Part shown: positions 15,683 through 22,156 of the stretch, one piece after another
Layout: each line of letters starts with the position of its first letter
Position numbering within the stretch: position 1 is the first letter of the stretch
Origin: Candidatus Woesearchaeota archaeon
Lineage (GTDB): Archaea > Nanobdellota > Nanobdellia > SCGC-AAA011-G17 > GW2011-AR17
NCBI GenBank assembly: GCA_003694495.1
Contig: RFJO01000014.1
Span: 1-22,429, forward strand
Length of the DNA stretch: 22,429 nucleotides
Reading direction: 5' to 3'
Notes under the pieces: model-generated
What the model saw: the letters and a program-made list of their open reading frames with translations, nothing else
What the model was told of the DNA's origin: nothing
Database searches by the model: none
Position numbers and translations under genes: made by a program

Positions 15683-15748
15683 CTTTTTTCCCCCTTATTT
15701 TAATAATAAAGATTTCAGGATTAGGAATATGCTATCCATTTAAATAAT

Positions 15749-16405
15749 TTATTCTTTTTTTGGCTGATTTTTAAAAACAACTTCTTTTATGGAAGGTACT
15801 CTTTCTTTGATGCTTTTCACAATTTGGTCTTTAAAATTATCAGGCACATCCATTTCAACTTCTGCCTTATTATTTTTAATATTTAATTTAGGTTCCATGT
15901 TAAGGTACATTTTAAAGAATGATTTAAGCTTTTCATTATCATCAGTCACGACCCTTTTTATTTCAACTTCATACTCAACCTCTTTTCCAGCCAAAGGATG
16001 GTTAAAGTCAATCATAACTCTCCCTCCAGAAACAGTTTTCACAACACCTATCATATTATTGACGTTAACTTGCATGCCAGGGAAAGGCATACCTTCCTTT
16101 TTGAACTTTGCCAATGATACAAGCTGTATAAGCCTTCTGTCAACCTCACCGAACGCCTTTTTTGCCGGGATAACCAGTTTAAACTTTTGCCCGACTTCTT
16201 TTCCTTCCAGCGCATCATCCAACCCTTCAATTACATCCCTTTTGCCTACACACACAACACTGGGCTCATATTTTTGGTTAGGATTATACAAATTTTCTTT
16301 TTTTGCAACTTCTTCATCGTTCAGGTCAAATATAGTTTTTGTATTACTTTCTCTTCCCACATACACAATCTCTACAAAATCTCCTTTCTTGACTTTTTGT
16401 GCCAT
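15749..16405 (-). CDS. Long-type FKBP peptidyl-prolyl isomerase (SlyD-like)
   Basis: The 218-residue protein is an FKBP: KKGDFVEIVYVGR at the start, VIEGLDDAL at 58-66, an insert-in-flap chaperone domain (about 88-132) and DFNHPLAGKEVEYEVEI from 133. A further domain of about 60 residues (155-218) makes it the long archaeal FKBP type (about 26 kDa), which isomerises proline bonds and holds unfolded chains. ATG at 16405 (MAQKVKKGD) is 27 bp downstream of an ACTTATAAAG TATA box, so the mRNA is leaderless. The in-frame GTG/ATG-like extension up to 16483 runs through the promoter and is rejected. The His-rich C-terminal metal tail of bacterial SlyD is missing. Confidence 0.93.
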   Translation of the reverse strand: MAQKVKKGDFVEIVYVGRESNTKTIFDLNDEEVAKKENLYNPNQKYEPSVVCVGKRDVIEGLDDALEGKEVGQKFKLVIPAKKAFGEVDRRLIQLVSLAKFKKEGMPFPGMQVNVNNMIGVVKTVSGGRVMIDFNHPLAGKEVEYEVEIKRVVTDDNEKLKSFFKMYLNMEPKLNIKNNKAEVEMDVPDNFKDQIVKSIKERVPSIKEVVFKNQPKKE

Positions 16406-16427
16406 AGGATGAAGAAAAGTTGTTTTC

Positions 16428-16458
16428 TTTATAAGTTTTTTGAAAACTATTATAAAAG
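16428..16458. promoter_or_regulatory. Back-to-back TATA boxes of the divergent FKBP and HEEFH-protein genes
   Basis: On the minus strand AACTTATAAAG (16438-16428) is 27 bp before the FKBP ATG. On the plus strand CTATTATAAAAG (16447-16458) is 25 bp before ATG 16478. The two boxes are only about 20 bp apart, so the two pre-initiation complexes probably cannot occupy them together. Both transcripts would be leaderless. Confidence 0.65.
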
Positions 16459-16477
16459 CATAAAATGTTCTACCCTT

Positions 16478-17446
16478 ATGCAAACATACTTAGGCATAAT
16501 CCTCGGCTCGGACAGTTTTGGAGCGCCACAAAATTTAGAAACACAAGTCATAGGCACTGGAAAATTTTCTGAGATTGCTTTAGAGGTAAGGAACTTTGTT
16601 GCTGAACATCTTTCTGGTTACGGGTTATATACTGCAAGGACAGGTTACGCTGCTGCGTATCAGAAAGGCACAAACCAAACATATTATACTAAGGAAAATG
16701 ATTTAGGATCTATAACGCACGAAGAGTTTCATAAAAGGTTTGCCCGGACAAAGTACGATAATGAAGACATTTATGACGGGTTAGCATATACATATTTTAA
16801 GATTCTTGAGGAATCTTTCACTAAAGCAGTTGAATATAATGTATTGATAGACAACGCCCAAGATGAAAATATATTTTTGGCATTAGAAAACACGGTAAGA
16901 ATGTTTAGCCGTTGGGGCGCACAATGTTACAACTTATGCCAACAAGTTTCTAAGTCTTCTGTTAAAGATGATTATGTCTCCGATGTTGAAAACTTAATGT
17001 CAAAGAGTTTTTGCAGCCATGGTGATTATAACTGGTTAACGTTAGTTATGGAAACAAAATATTTTGGGTTGTTTGGTGCATGTTTTGATTTAGTTAGGTC
17101 GCAAAAAAACTTTGAAGACCATTTGCATTACTTATGCGAAATGTTGCTTTATGACAATACTGGGGATGAATTTTTGTCATACCTCCAGGAGTTTACAGAT
17201 GACACTTTAGGCAGTTTAGGTTGTTTATTTGAAAAGACTGTTCAGAAAAGCTGTTTAAACTTCAACAACGGCACTGACAAATTCAACTTAATTTTCATAG
17301 CTCCTCAACATAAGGACGTTAACAACGAACTATTTTATTTAAGAGAAATTGAATCAAAAGTGTTGGACGAGTTTGGCCATGTTCTTAACAAGATTGGGGA
17401 TTTATCCATCCATGTTTGGGGCAATAGGGTTATAACTACCATATAG
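16478..17446 (+). CDS. Unrecognised protein with an HEEFH zincin-like motif
   Basis: I do not recognise the family. The 322-residue product is soluble-looking with no signal peptide or membrane helix. Residues 81-85 are HEEFH inside a helix-like stretch (ITHEEFHKRFART), the HExxH pattern of zinc peptidases. Possible third ligands are E111, E112 or E119 in ILEESFTKAVEY. Ahead of it is a Gly/Tyr/Ala-rich stretch (SGYGLYTARTGYAAAYQKG), which could form the substrate-edge strand. The C-terminal half is rich in Cys and His (CSHGDYNW, HLHYLCEMLLY) and largely helical. The start at 16478 is set by the TATA box 25 bp upstream, although the frame stays open back to 16187 across the FKBP gene. It may be a cytosolic metalloprotease, but the motif alone is modest evidence. 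Confidence 0.75.
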   Translation: MQTYLGIILGSDSFGAPQNLETQVIGTGKFSEIALEVRNFVAEHLSGYGLYTARTGYAAAYQKGTNQTYYTKENDLGSITHEEFHKRFARTKYDNEDIYDGLAYTYFKILEESFTKAVEYNVLIDNAQDENIFLALENTVRMFSRWGAQCYNLCQQVSKSSVKDDYVSDVENLMSKSFCSHGDYNWLTLVMETKYFGLFGACFDLVRSQKNFEDHLHYLCEMLLYDNTGDEFLSYLQEFTDDTLGSLGCLFEKTVQKSCLNFNNGTDKFNLIFIAPQHKDVNNELFYLREIESKVLDEFGHVLNKIGDLSIHVWGNRVITTI

Positions 17447-17449
17447 AAA

Positions 17450-17461
17450 CTATTATATATG
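17450..17461 (+). promoter_or_regulatory. TATA-like promoter of the 105-residue coiled-coil gene
   Basis: CTATTATATATG lies directly after the stop of the preceding gene and about 29 bp before ATG 17485. No Shine-Dalgarno precedes the ATG, which fits a leaderless or near-leaderless mRNA. Confidence 0.5.
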
Positions 17462-17484
17462 ATTTTGTATTATAATATAAGTAT

Positions 17485-17802
17485 ATGGGCACATGGCGTG
17501 ACGATGTTGATCCCATTTTAAGGGAGCATCTTGAGATAATAATTTCTGAATCAGTTAAACAACGTAATGCTTATAAGAAAGCTAAGAACACTGCAAATGG
17601 CCAGATTTGGTGCGCTTTAGCATATCTTGCCAAGGAATTGTTTGAGTTGGAACAAGAGAACAAGGTTTTACAGCGCAACATTAAAGACCTTCAGGACAAG
17701 TACAGGTTGTTGGAAGAAGTTTTAAAGAAATCTGGCAAATTGAAACAAAAGGATGATATTGACCCAGCAAAGGCGTTGAAGGATGTTCTTAAAAGGTTAT
17801 AG
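17485..17802 (+). CDS. Small coiled-coil protein, function unknown
   Basis: The 105-residue charged protein begins MGTWRDDVDPILREHLEIII and has one clear heptad-type coiled coil at about 48-85 (LAKELFELEQENKVLQRNIKDLQDKYRLLEEVLKK). A basic tail PAKALKDVLKRL follows. No signal peptide, membrane span or metal site is visible. The first half is predicted helical with alternating charge. Its TATA box and lack of a Shine-Dalgarno mark it as a separate leaderless unit, 38 bp before eif5A, which has its own TATA box. I do not recognise the family. Confidence 0.78.
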   Translation: MGTWRDDVDPILREHLEIIISESVKQRNAYKKAKNTANGQIWCALAYLAKELFELEQENKVLQRNIKDLQDKYRLLEEVLKKSGKLKQKDDIDPAKALKDVLKRL

Positions 17803-17809
17803 CCGTAAT

Positions 17810-17820
17810 CTTTATAAATA
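17810..17820 (+). promoter_or_regulatory. TATA promoter of the eif5A unit
   Basis: CTTTATAAATA, preceded by the BRE-like GTAAT, is centred about 26 bp before the eif5A ATG. This predicts a leaderless mRNA that continues through rpl40e and probably the M50 protease gene, since no TATA box is seen before those. Confidence 0.75.
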
Positions 17821-17840
17821 GCATAGATTTTTCTTAATGC

Positions 17841-18230
17841 ATGGACACTAAAAATGAAAGCGCAGGGAGTATTAAGGTTGGCAATTATGTTGTCTTTGAC
17901 AATGTGCCATGCGTTGTAAAAAACGTTCAAAAATCAAAGACTGGCAAACATGGTGCAGCAAAATGCAGGATTGAGGCTGTTGGTCTTTTTGAAGACAAAA
18001 AGATTATAAAAGTCATGCCTGCATCCGACAATGTACAAGTGCCAATCGTAGAAAAAAAGAGCGCCCAGGTATTGTCTGTACAAGGCAACGTGGCTAACGT
18101 TATGGACCTTGAAACATACGAATCATTTGACTTGGAGATTCCGGAAGAACTTCAAGGCCAGGTCACTGAAAACGCTGAAGTTGTTTATTGGACAGTATTG
18201 GGTAAAAAAGTCTTAAGACAGGTAAAATAA
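17841..18230 (+). CDS. eif5A: Translation factor aIF5A (hypusine-containing)
   Basis: The 129-residue protein has the two-domain aIF5A layout. The N-terminal SH3-like domain carries the modification loop SKTGKHGAAK, in which K36 is the residue converted to deoxyhypusine or hypusine. The C-terminal OB-fold domain covers about 73-129 (VLSVQGNVANVMDLETYESFDLEIPEEL). It binds stalled ribosomes and helps peptide-bond formation at proline stretches. The deoxyhypusine synthase gene is not in the window. A TATA box lies 26 bp upstream of the ATG and the rpl40e ATG follows the stop by one base. Confidence 0.98.
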   Translation: MDTKNESAGSIKVGNYVVFDNVPCVVKNVQKSKTGKHGAAKCRIEAVGLFEDKKIIKVMPASDNVQVPIVEKKSAQVLSVQGNVANVMDLETYESFDLEIPEELQGQVTENAEVVYWTVLGKKVLRQVK

Positions 18231-18231
18231 A

Positions 18232-18396
18232 ATGGCAAAACACGAACCAGCAATGAACAGGCTATTCAAAAGAGTCTTTGTTTGCAAGAATTGTAAGACT
18301 AAGGTTAGGACTGATATTAATCGTATTATTCAGGGAAAGATTTCATGCAAAAATTGTGGCAGTAAAGCTTTCAGACCTATAAAGAAAGGTAAATGA
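18232..18396 (+). CDS. rpl40e: Ribosomal protein L40e
   Basis: This 54-residue protein reads MAKHEPAMNRLFKRVFVCKN at the start and has one zinc ribbon, CKNC at 18-21 and CKNC at 39-42, ending AFRPIKKGK. Size, the NRLF stretch before the first Cys pair and the basic tail fit archaeal L40e of the large subunit. Compared with typical L40e (about 50 residues), the loop between the Cys pairs is longer and contains TDINRIIQGK. Another small zinc-ribbon ribosomal protein is a less likely alternative. The gene starts 1 bp after the eif5A stop. Confidence 0.82.
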   Translation: MAKHEPAMNRLFKRVFVCKNCKTKVRTDINRIIQGKISCKNCGSKAFRPIKKGK

Positions 18397-18413
18397 TCAT
18401 ACAACTAAAAAAG

Positions 18414-18450
18414 AGGAGGTGATGGCACCCTTCCGAGGGTGTCTTATTTA
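18414..18450 (+). promoter_or_regulatory. Perfect Shine-Dalgarno separated from the M50 protease ATG by a stable UNCG hairpin
   Basis: AGGAGGTGAT (18414-18423) is a full 10-nt match to the usual archaeal anti-Shine-Dalgarno. The first credible ATG of the protease is at 18451, 31 nt beyond AGGAGG, far too distant. Between them lies an 8-bp stem, GGCACCCT (18424-18431) with AGGGTGTC (18436-18443), including one G-T wobble and a TCCG loop of the UNCG type. With the hairpin folded, the effective spacing falls to about 11 nt. A 9-codon frame (ATG 18422 to TAA 18449-18451, MAPFRGCLI) also runs through the hairpin and ends overlapping the protease ATG. Confidence 0.65.
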
Positions 18451-19653
18451 ATGGTCAATATTGATTTAATTTCGATAATTGTTTTTTACGGAATTTTGCT
18501 AATCTTTTTTTTCAAAAACAAGAAAAGGTTTACTATACAATCCAAAGTATTTGCGTTATATAAAACAAAGCTCGGCATAAATTTGATGGACAGGATTGCA
18601 CAAAAGTTTCCAAGGTTTATGAAAGTTGTTGGATACTTCGGCACGTTTGTTGGCTTTGCCGGCATGATTTTCATTTTCTTTTTTTTAATAAAAGAAACAT
18701 TAAAATTTTTGTACAAGCCAGGCGCACAACCTCCTCTTGCTCCGGTTTTGCCAGGGGTACACATCCCCGGCGCGCCAACTTTATCTTTCTGGCACTGGAT
18801 CATTGCAATCTTCATCGTAGCCATAGTGCACGAATTTTCTCACGGCATGCTTGCCAGGACGCATAAGATTAAAATCAAAAGTTCAGGTTTTGCTTTCTTG
18901 GGCCCCATACTTGCTGCCTTTGTTGAGCCTGACGAAAAACAGTTGAACAAGAAACCCTTAATCCAGCAACTGTCTGTGTTTGCAGCAGGCCCATTTTCAA
19001 ACATAGTTTTAGGCTTTCTGTTTTTGTTGATTTTAAGCAACATAACCGCGCCGATTGCAGCATCGTTTTATTTGCCTGCTGGTATTACTGTTAATGGTTA
19101 CCTTGAAGGCTACCCTGCAGAAAAGTCTGGGGTTGATTTGCCTTTTACAATTTTAAGCATAAACAACAAGCCTACAAAAGACTTTATAGGATTTTTGAAT
19201 GTTACTACAAAAATCAAGCCTGGCGATGAAGTTTACATTTCAACAGACAAGGGTAATTTTTCTTTAGTTGCAGCTGCAAACCCTGAAAATAAAAGCCGCG
19301 GTTTCATGGGCGTTACAGGATTTCAGCAAAAAAAAGATGTTAAAGAAAAGTATAAAGGCAAAGAGGTATGGGTAAAGGTTTTCATGTGGTTCAACCTTTT
19401 GATAATGTGGTTATTCTTGATAAACATCGGCGTAGGCTTGTTTAACTTATTACCTTTAGGCCCGGTAGACGGTGGTAGGATGTTCATGACAACAGCATTG
19501 GCTATATTTAAGGATAAGAGAGTGGCGTTGAGAATATTCGCAATTGTAAGTTGGATTTGTTTATTATTAATCTTCATCAACTTATGGCCGTGGATTGTAA
19601 AGTTGTTCAACTGGATAGTTAAGATTTTTATCTTGCTCATAGCGCTTATTTGA
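18451..19653 (+). CDS. Site-2-type M50 membrane metalloprotease
   Basis: The 400-residue membrane protein has the M50 zinc site HEFSH at 127-131 within a hydrophobic helix, AAGPFSNIVLG at 178-188, and the second motif PVDGG at 338-342, whose Asp is the third ligand. A PDZ-like domain sits between them (about 211-275: VNGYLEGYPAEKSG, ILSINNKPTKDF). Five or more further hydrophobic segments place it in the cell membrane. Site-2 proteases cut transmembrane helices of anchored regulators or remnant signal peptides. ATG at 18451 gives a hydrophobic N-terminus (MVNIDLISIIVFYGILLIFF); GTG at 18439 would add only four residues and lies inside a hairpin stem. It follows rpl40e by 54 bp and converges on the methyltransferase gene with an 8-bp overlap. 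Confidence 0.94.
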   Translation: MVNIDLISIIVFYGILLIFFFKNKKRFTIQSKVFALYKTKLGINLMDRIAQKFPRFMKVVGYFGTFVGFAGMIFIFFFLIKETLKFLYKPGAQPPLAPVLPGVHIPGAPTLSFWHWIIAIFIVAIVHEFSHGMLARTHKIKIKSSGFAFLGPILAAFVEPDEKQLNKKPLIQQLSVFAAGPFSNIVLGFLFLLILSNITAPIAASFYLPAGITVNGYLEGYPAEKSGVDLPFTILSINNKPTKDFIGFLNVTTKIKPGDEVYISTDKGNFSLVAAANPENKSRGFMGVTGFQQKKDVKEKYKGKEVWVKVFMWFNLLIMWLFLINIGVGLFNLLPLGPVDGGRMFMTTALAIFKDKRVALRIFAIVSWICLLLIFINLWPWIVKLFNWIVKIFILLIALI

Positions 19654-20584
19654 CCATTATATAAATCCTTCTCGTCATTGAATGATGCACATAATAGTCT
19701 ATTGTTTTTATTTTTTTGAACGGCGTTTTAAACTTGATCGTGTTAGGCAACACCATAACAAGCTTAGAACCATTTTTCATGAAATTGTAAGCATTTTTAA
19801 GAAAGTTTTCATACAACTCCACTCTATCAGTTTTAAACAACGCTGACGCTTTCCCGTACGGCGGGTCAGTCACAATCGCGTCACATTTCACATTAGTTTT
19901 AGTGGCATCAGCCTTAAACAGTTTATAATTTTTTATATTAAAATGGTCGAGATTAAGTTTTGCTTTTTTTAGCATATTTTCACTCAAGTCAGACCCAACA
20001 ACTTTGCACCCAATCAACCCTGCCTCAATCATCATGCCCCCCGTGCCGCAAAAAGGGTCATACATTTTTTGTTTAGGTTTTATTGAGGACAAGTTAACGC
20101 ACGCTCTTGCCAGTTTAGGCACCATGCTGCTCGGGTGAAACCCTGGCCTCAGATCAGGTCTTCTTTGCTTAAACCCCTTGCCTGTCACTTCAATTAATTG
20201 TCCGCAAACAACCCTTTTTTCAACTTTAAAAAATTCAAACAATGTTTTAGGATTTTTCAGGTTAACTTTAGGTTCTTTCAGTTTATACCAAATTAAGTCG
20301 GCCAATTTTTTTTCATCCAGCCCGTGCGCCCTCACGCAATAATCTTTTTTATAATTCCTTTGCCAGTTTACTCTTTTAACATTCTTTTCAAGTTCTTTTT
20401 CCGAGCTGACAAAAACAAGTTTCAAAACTTTTTTTGTAAACGCCAACCTTGAAAAGTCAAACTTTTTTGTATTTAGCAACACAACCCGTCCATATTGTTT
20501 ATACTTTTTCATATGGGTTAGCGCCAACACTTCTTCTTTTGCAAGTTCTAAATTTTCGCCTGATAGATAAAATAACAGTTTCAT
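19646..20584 (-). CDS. trmG10: tRNA (guanine10-N2)-methyltransferase, Trm-G10/Trm11 family
   Basis: The 312-residue enzyme has an N-terminal THUMP-type RNA-binding region (about 1-130, poorly conserved) and a Rossmann methyltransferase domain. The latter shows the SAM motif DPFCGTGG at 176-183, acidic GSDLS at 197-201 and the catalytic DPPYG at 240-244 typical of N2-guanine methylation. The linker RRPDLRPGFHPSSMVPKLA is characteristic of the Trm-G10/Trm11 family, which makes m2G or m2,2G at tRNA position 10. ATG at 20584 is preferred because it overlaps the upstream trmJ-like stop (ATGA); the longer frame starts at a GTG inside that gene. The two tRNA-modification genes form one unit. Confidence 0.9.
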   Translation of the reverse strand: MKLLFYLSGENLELAKEEVLALTHMKKYKQYGRVVLLNTKKFDFSRLAFTKKVLKLVFVSSEKELEKNVKRVNWQRNYKKDYCVRAHGLDEKKLADLIWYKLKEPKVNLKNPKTLFEFFKVEKRVVCGQLIEVTGKGFKQRRPDLRPGFHPSSMVPKLARACVNLSSIKPKQKMYDPFCGTGGMMIEAGLIGCKVVGSDLSENMLKKAKLNLDHFNIKNYKLFKADATKTNVKCDAIVTDPPYGKASALFKTDRVELYENFLKNAYNFMKNGSKLVMVLPNTIKFKTPFKKIKTIDYYVHHSMTRRIYIMVK

Positions 20585-21273
20585 TTTATTTTTTGAAAAA
20601 AACCGCACAAAGAATAAACTTCCCTTTTTGTTAGCATTGCTTTACCCACAACCCTCTTCCATACAATTTTTTGCGTCCGTCTTCTAAAATCATCATTAAA
20701 ATCCATTTTTTGTATTGCATCATTGATAAGTTTCAGCAACACTTCTTTATCTTTTAGTGAAGCGTAAGTAATTTTATCCGAGATGGCTTCTTCTTTTGAA
20801 TGTTTAAACAGTTCATACAATATAATCGCAGCAGCATGTGAAACATTCATCACAGGATATTCTTTTGATGAAGGAACTGTTACGCTAAAATCACATTTTT
20901 TAATTTCTTCATTACTCATACCTTCCCCTTCCCTTCCGATAATTATTGCATAAGTTTTATTGGTTAGTTTTTTTGCAAACGTTTCCGGCGTAATAGGCAA
21001 TCTTGGGATATTATAATCCGTTCCGATCATTGCTGTTGTTCCGACAACATAATCAAACTTTTTTAACACATCTTCAAACTTGTCTATCACTATTGCATTT
21101 TTTAATACATCTTTTGCATGGGTTGCCCTGTCCATGGCTTCCTTGGAAAGATAATCACATTTAGGGTTAAGGAAAACAAGGTTGTTGCAGTTAAAATTTT
21201 TCATAACCCTTGCTAACGCTCCACAGTTCCCGGCTGTATGAAACTCTTGTGCCACAATATAAATGTTCTTCAT
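20581..21273 (-). CDS. trmJ: SPOUT tRNA/rRNA 2'-O-methyltransferase, TrmJ-like
   Basis: The 230-residue protein has the SPOUT (TrmH/TrmJ) motifs: NCGALAR at 16-22 (N-x-G-A-x-x-R), GREGEGMSNEE at 113-123 and YPVMNVSHAAA at 139-149, which form the knotted SAM site. A C-terminal helical extension (about 170-230), with a DDFRRRTQKIVWKRVVGKAMLT segment, matches the TrmJ type that 2'-O-methylates tRNA position 32; another SPOUT target cannot be excluded. The TATA box GCTATATAAATAAAC is 25 bp before the ATG, so the mRNA is leaderless. Confidence 0.9.
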   Translation of the reverse strand: MKNIYIVAQEFHTAGNCGALARVMKNFNCNNLVFLNPKCDYLSKEAMDRATHAKDVLKNAIVIDKFEDVLKKFDYVVGTTAMIGTDYNIPRLPITPETFAKKLTNKTYAIIIGREGEGMSNEEIKKCDFSVTVPSSKEYPVMNVSHAAAIILYELFKHSKEEAISDKITYASLKDKEVLLKLINDAIQKMDFNDDFRRRTQKIVWKRVVGKAMLTKREVYSLCGFFQKIK

Positions 21274-21290
21274 AATTTTTGCAAGATTGA

Positions 21291-21305
21291 GTTTATTTAT
21301 ATAGC
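21291..21305 (-). promoter_or_regulatory. TATA promoter of the trmJ-trmG10 unit
   Basis: The minus strand reads GCTATATAAATAAAC centred 25 bp before the trmJ-like ATG. The remainder of the 84-bp divergent gap holds only TTTTAAGTAA (about 21328-21337) as a weak TATA candidate for the tatD-like gene. Confidence 0.68.
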
Positions 21306-21357
21306 TTTTTAAAATTTAAAGTAAACCTTTTAAGTAAGTTTAGTTTATTTATTGCTT

Positions 21358-22095
21358 ATGTTTGTTGACGTACACGCGCATTTAGACTTTGAACAGTTTA
21401 GTGAAGATTTAGATTATGTTATATCCAGGGCAACTGACAACGGCGTAGTTACCATAATTTCTAACGGCGTTAACCCTGAAAGCAACAGGCTCACCATGGC
21501 GCTAGCAGACAAGTATTCTATAGTTAAGCCTGCGTTAGGGCTTTACCCAACAGACGGCATAAAACTAACTGACGAACAAATTGATAAAGAAGTCAAATAC
21601 ATCTTAAAATCAAAACCTGTAGCAATTGGCGAGATTGGTTTAGATTTGAAGCATTTATCATCTTTGTCTGAACAAAAATCCGTGTTTGAAAAAATGCTTG
21701 CTGTTGCTGAAAAACTTAACGTTCCAGTCATTGTTCACACTCGCATGGCAGAAGAAGCAGTGTTAGACACATTAGAATCATCAAACGTTAAAAAGGTTGT
21801 GCTTCACACATTCATGGGCAAGCTAAAGCTTGCAAAACGTGCAGAAGACAATGGCTACTACTTTTCCATACCACCCATAATAACATACTCATCACAATTG
21901 CAGGAGTTGGCAAAAAGAGTTTCCGTGTCAAGGCTTTTGACAGAAACAGACAGTCCGTTTTTGTCTCATAACAAAGGCCAGCGTAATGAACCGGTGAACG
22001 TAAAAGTTGTTGTTAACAAGATAGCGGAGCTTAAGGGTTTAGATCAAAAAGAAACTGAAAACATTATTTATACTAATTTTGTAAGATTATTTTAA
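21358..22095 (+). CDS. TatD-family metal-dependent hydrolase (DNase)
   Basis: The 245-residue TIM-barrel hydrolase has all expected metal ligands: HAH at 6-8, E92 in GEIGLD, H127 in VHTR, H150 in LHTF and D198 in TETDSP. TatD enzymes are cytoplasmic 3'-5' DNases/RNases or related amidohydrolases acting in DNA repair and degradation. The usual GxHP motif is GLYP here (61-64), a change seen at a non-ligand position. ATG at 21358 (MFVDVHAHLD) is chosen over TTG 21352 because the family starts immediately before the first metal motif. No Shine-Dalgarno is present. Confidence 0.94.
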   Translation: MFVDVHAHLDFEQFSEDLDYVISRATDNGVVTIISNGVNPESNRLTMALADKYSIVKPALGLYPTDGIKLTDEQIDKEVKYILKSKPVAIGEIGLDLKHLSSLSEQKSVFEKMLAVAEKLNVPVIVHTRMAEEAVLDTLESSNVKKVVLHTFMGKLKLAKRAEDNGYYFSIPPIITYSSQLQELAKRVSVSRLLTETDSPFLSHNKGQRNEPVNVKVVVNKIAELKGLDQKETENIIYTNFVRLF

Positions 22096-22106
22096 GTGCA
22101 AAAACT

Positions 22107-22151
22107 TTTTATAATATTTAATCTTAAGTTTTACTATAAAAAAGAGGTGAT
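22107..22151 (+). promoter_or_regulatory. TATA box and Shine-Dalgarno of the lysine-rich repeat protein
   Basis: TTTTTATAAT (22107-22116) is centred about 45 bp before the ATG and predicts a leader of about 20 nt. That leader contains GAGGTGAT (22144-22151), an 8-nt match to the anti-Shine-Dalgarno with 5-nt spacing. It is among the strongest initiation signals in the window and suggests high expression. Confidence 0.68.
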
Positions 22152-22156
22152 AAAAT

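Noticed and set aside
15683..15748. ftsZ promoter
   Set aside because: Two TATA-like stretches (TTATTTAAAT near 15741 and CTTTATTATT near 15706) compete and neither spacing is decisive, so only the GGGGG ribosome-binding site was used to fix the start.
15789..16412. A 207-codon open frame opposite the FKBP gene
   Set aside because: It is the mirror of a well-recognised FKBP, with typical shadow Ser/Leu composition and no initiation signal.
16187..16477. N-terminal extension of the HEEFH protein by 97 residues
   Set aside because: It would be antisense to the FKBP gene, has Phe/Ser-rich shadow composition, and the TATA box at 16447-16458 lies downstream of it.
18439..18450. GTG at 18439 as the start of the M50 protease
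   Set aside because: The codon lies in the 3' arm of a stable hairpin, 19 nt from the Shine-Dalgarno, and adds only MSYL ahead of an ATG that already gives the expected hydrophobic N-terminus.
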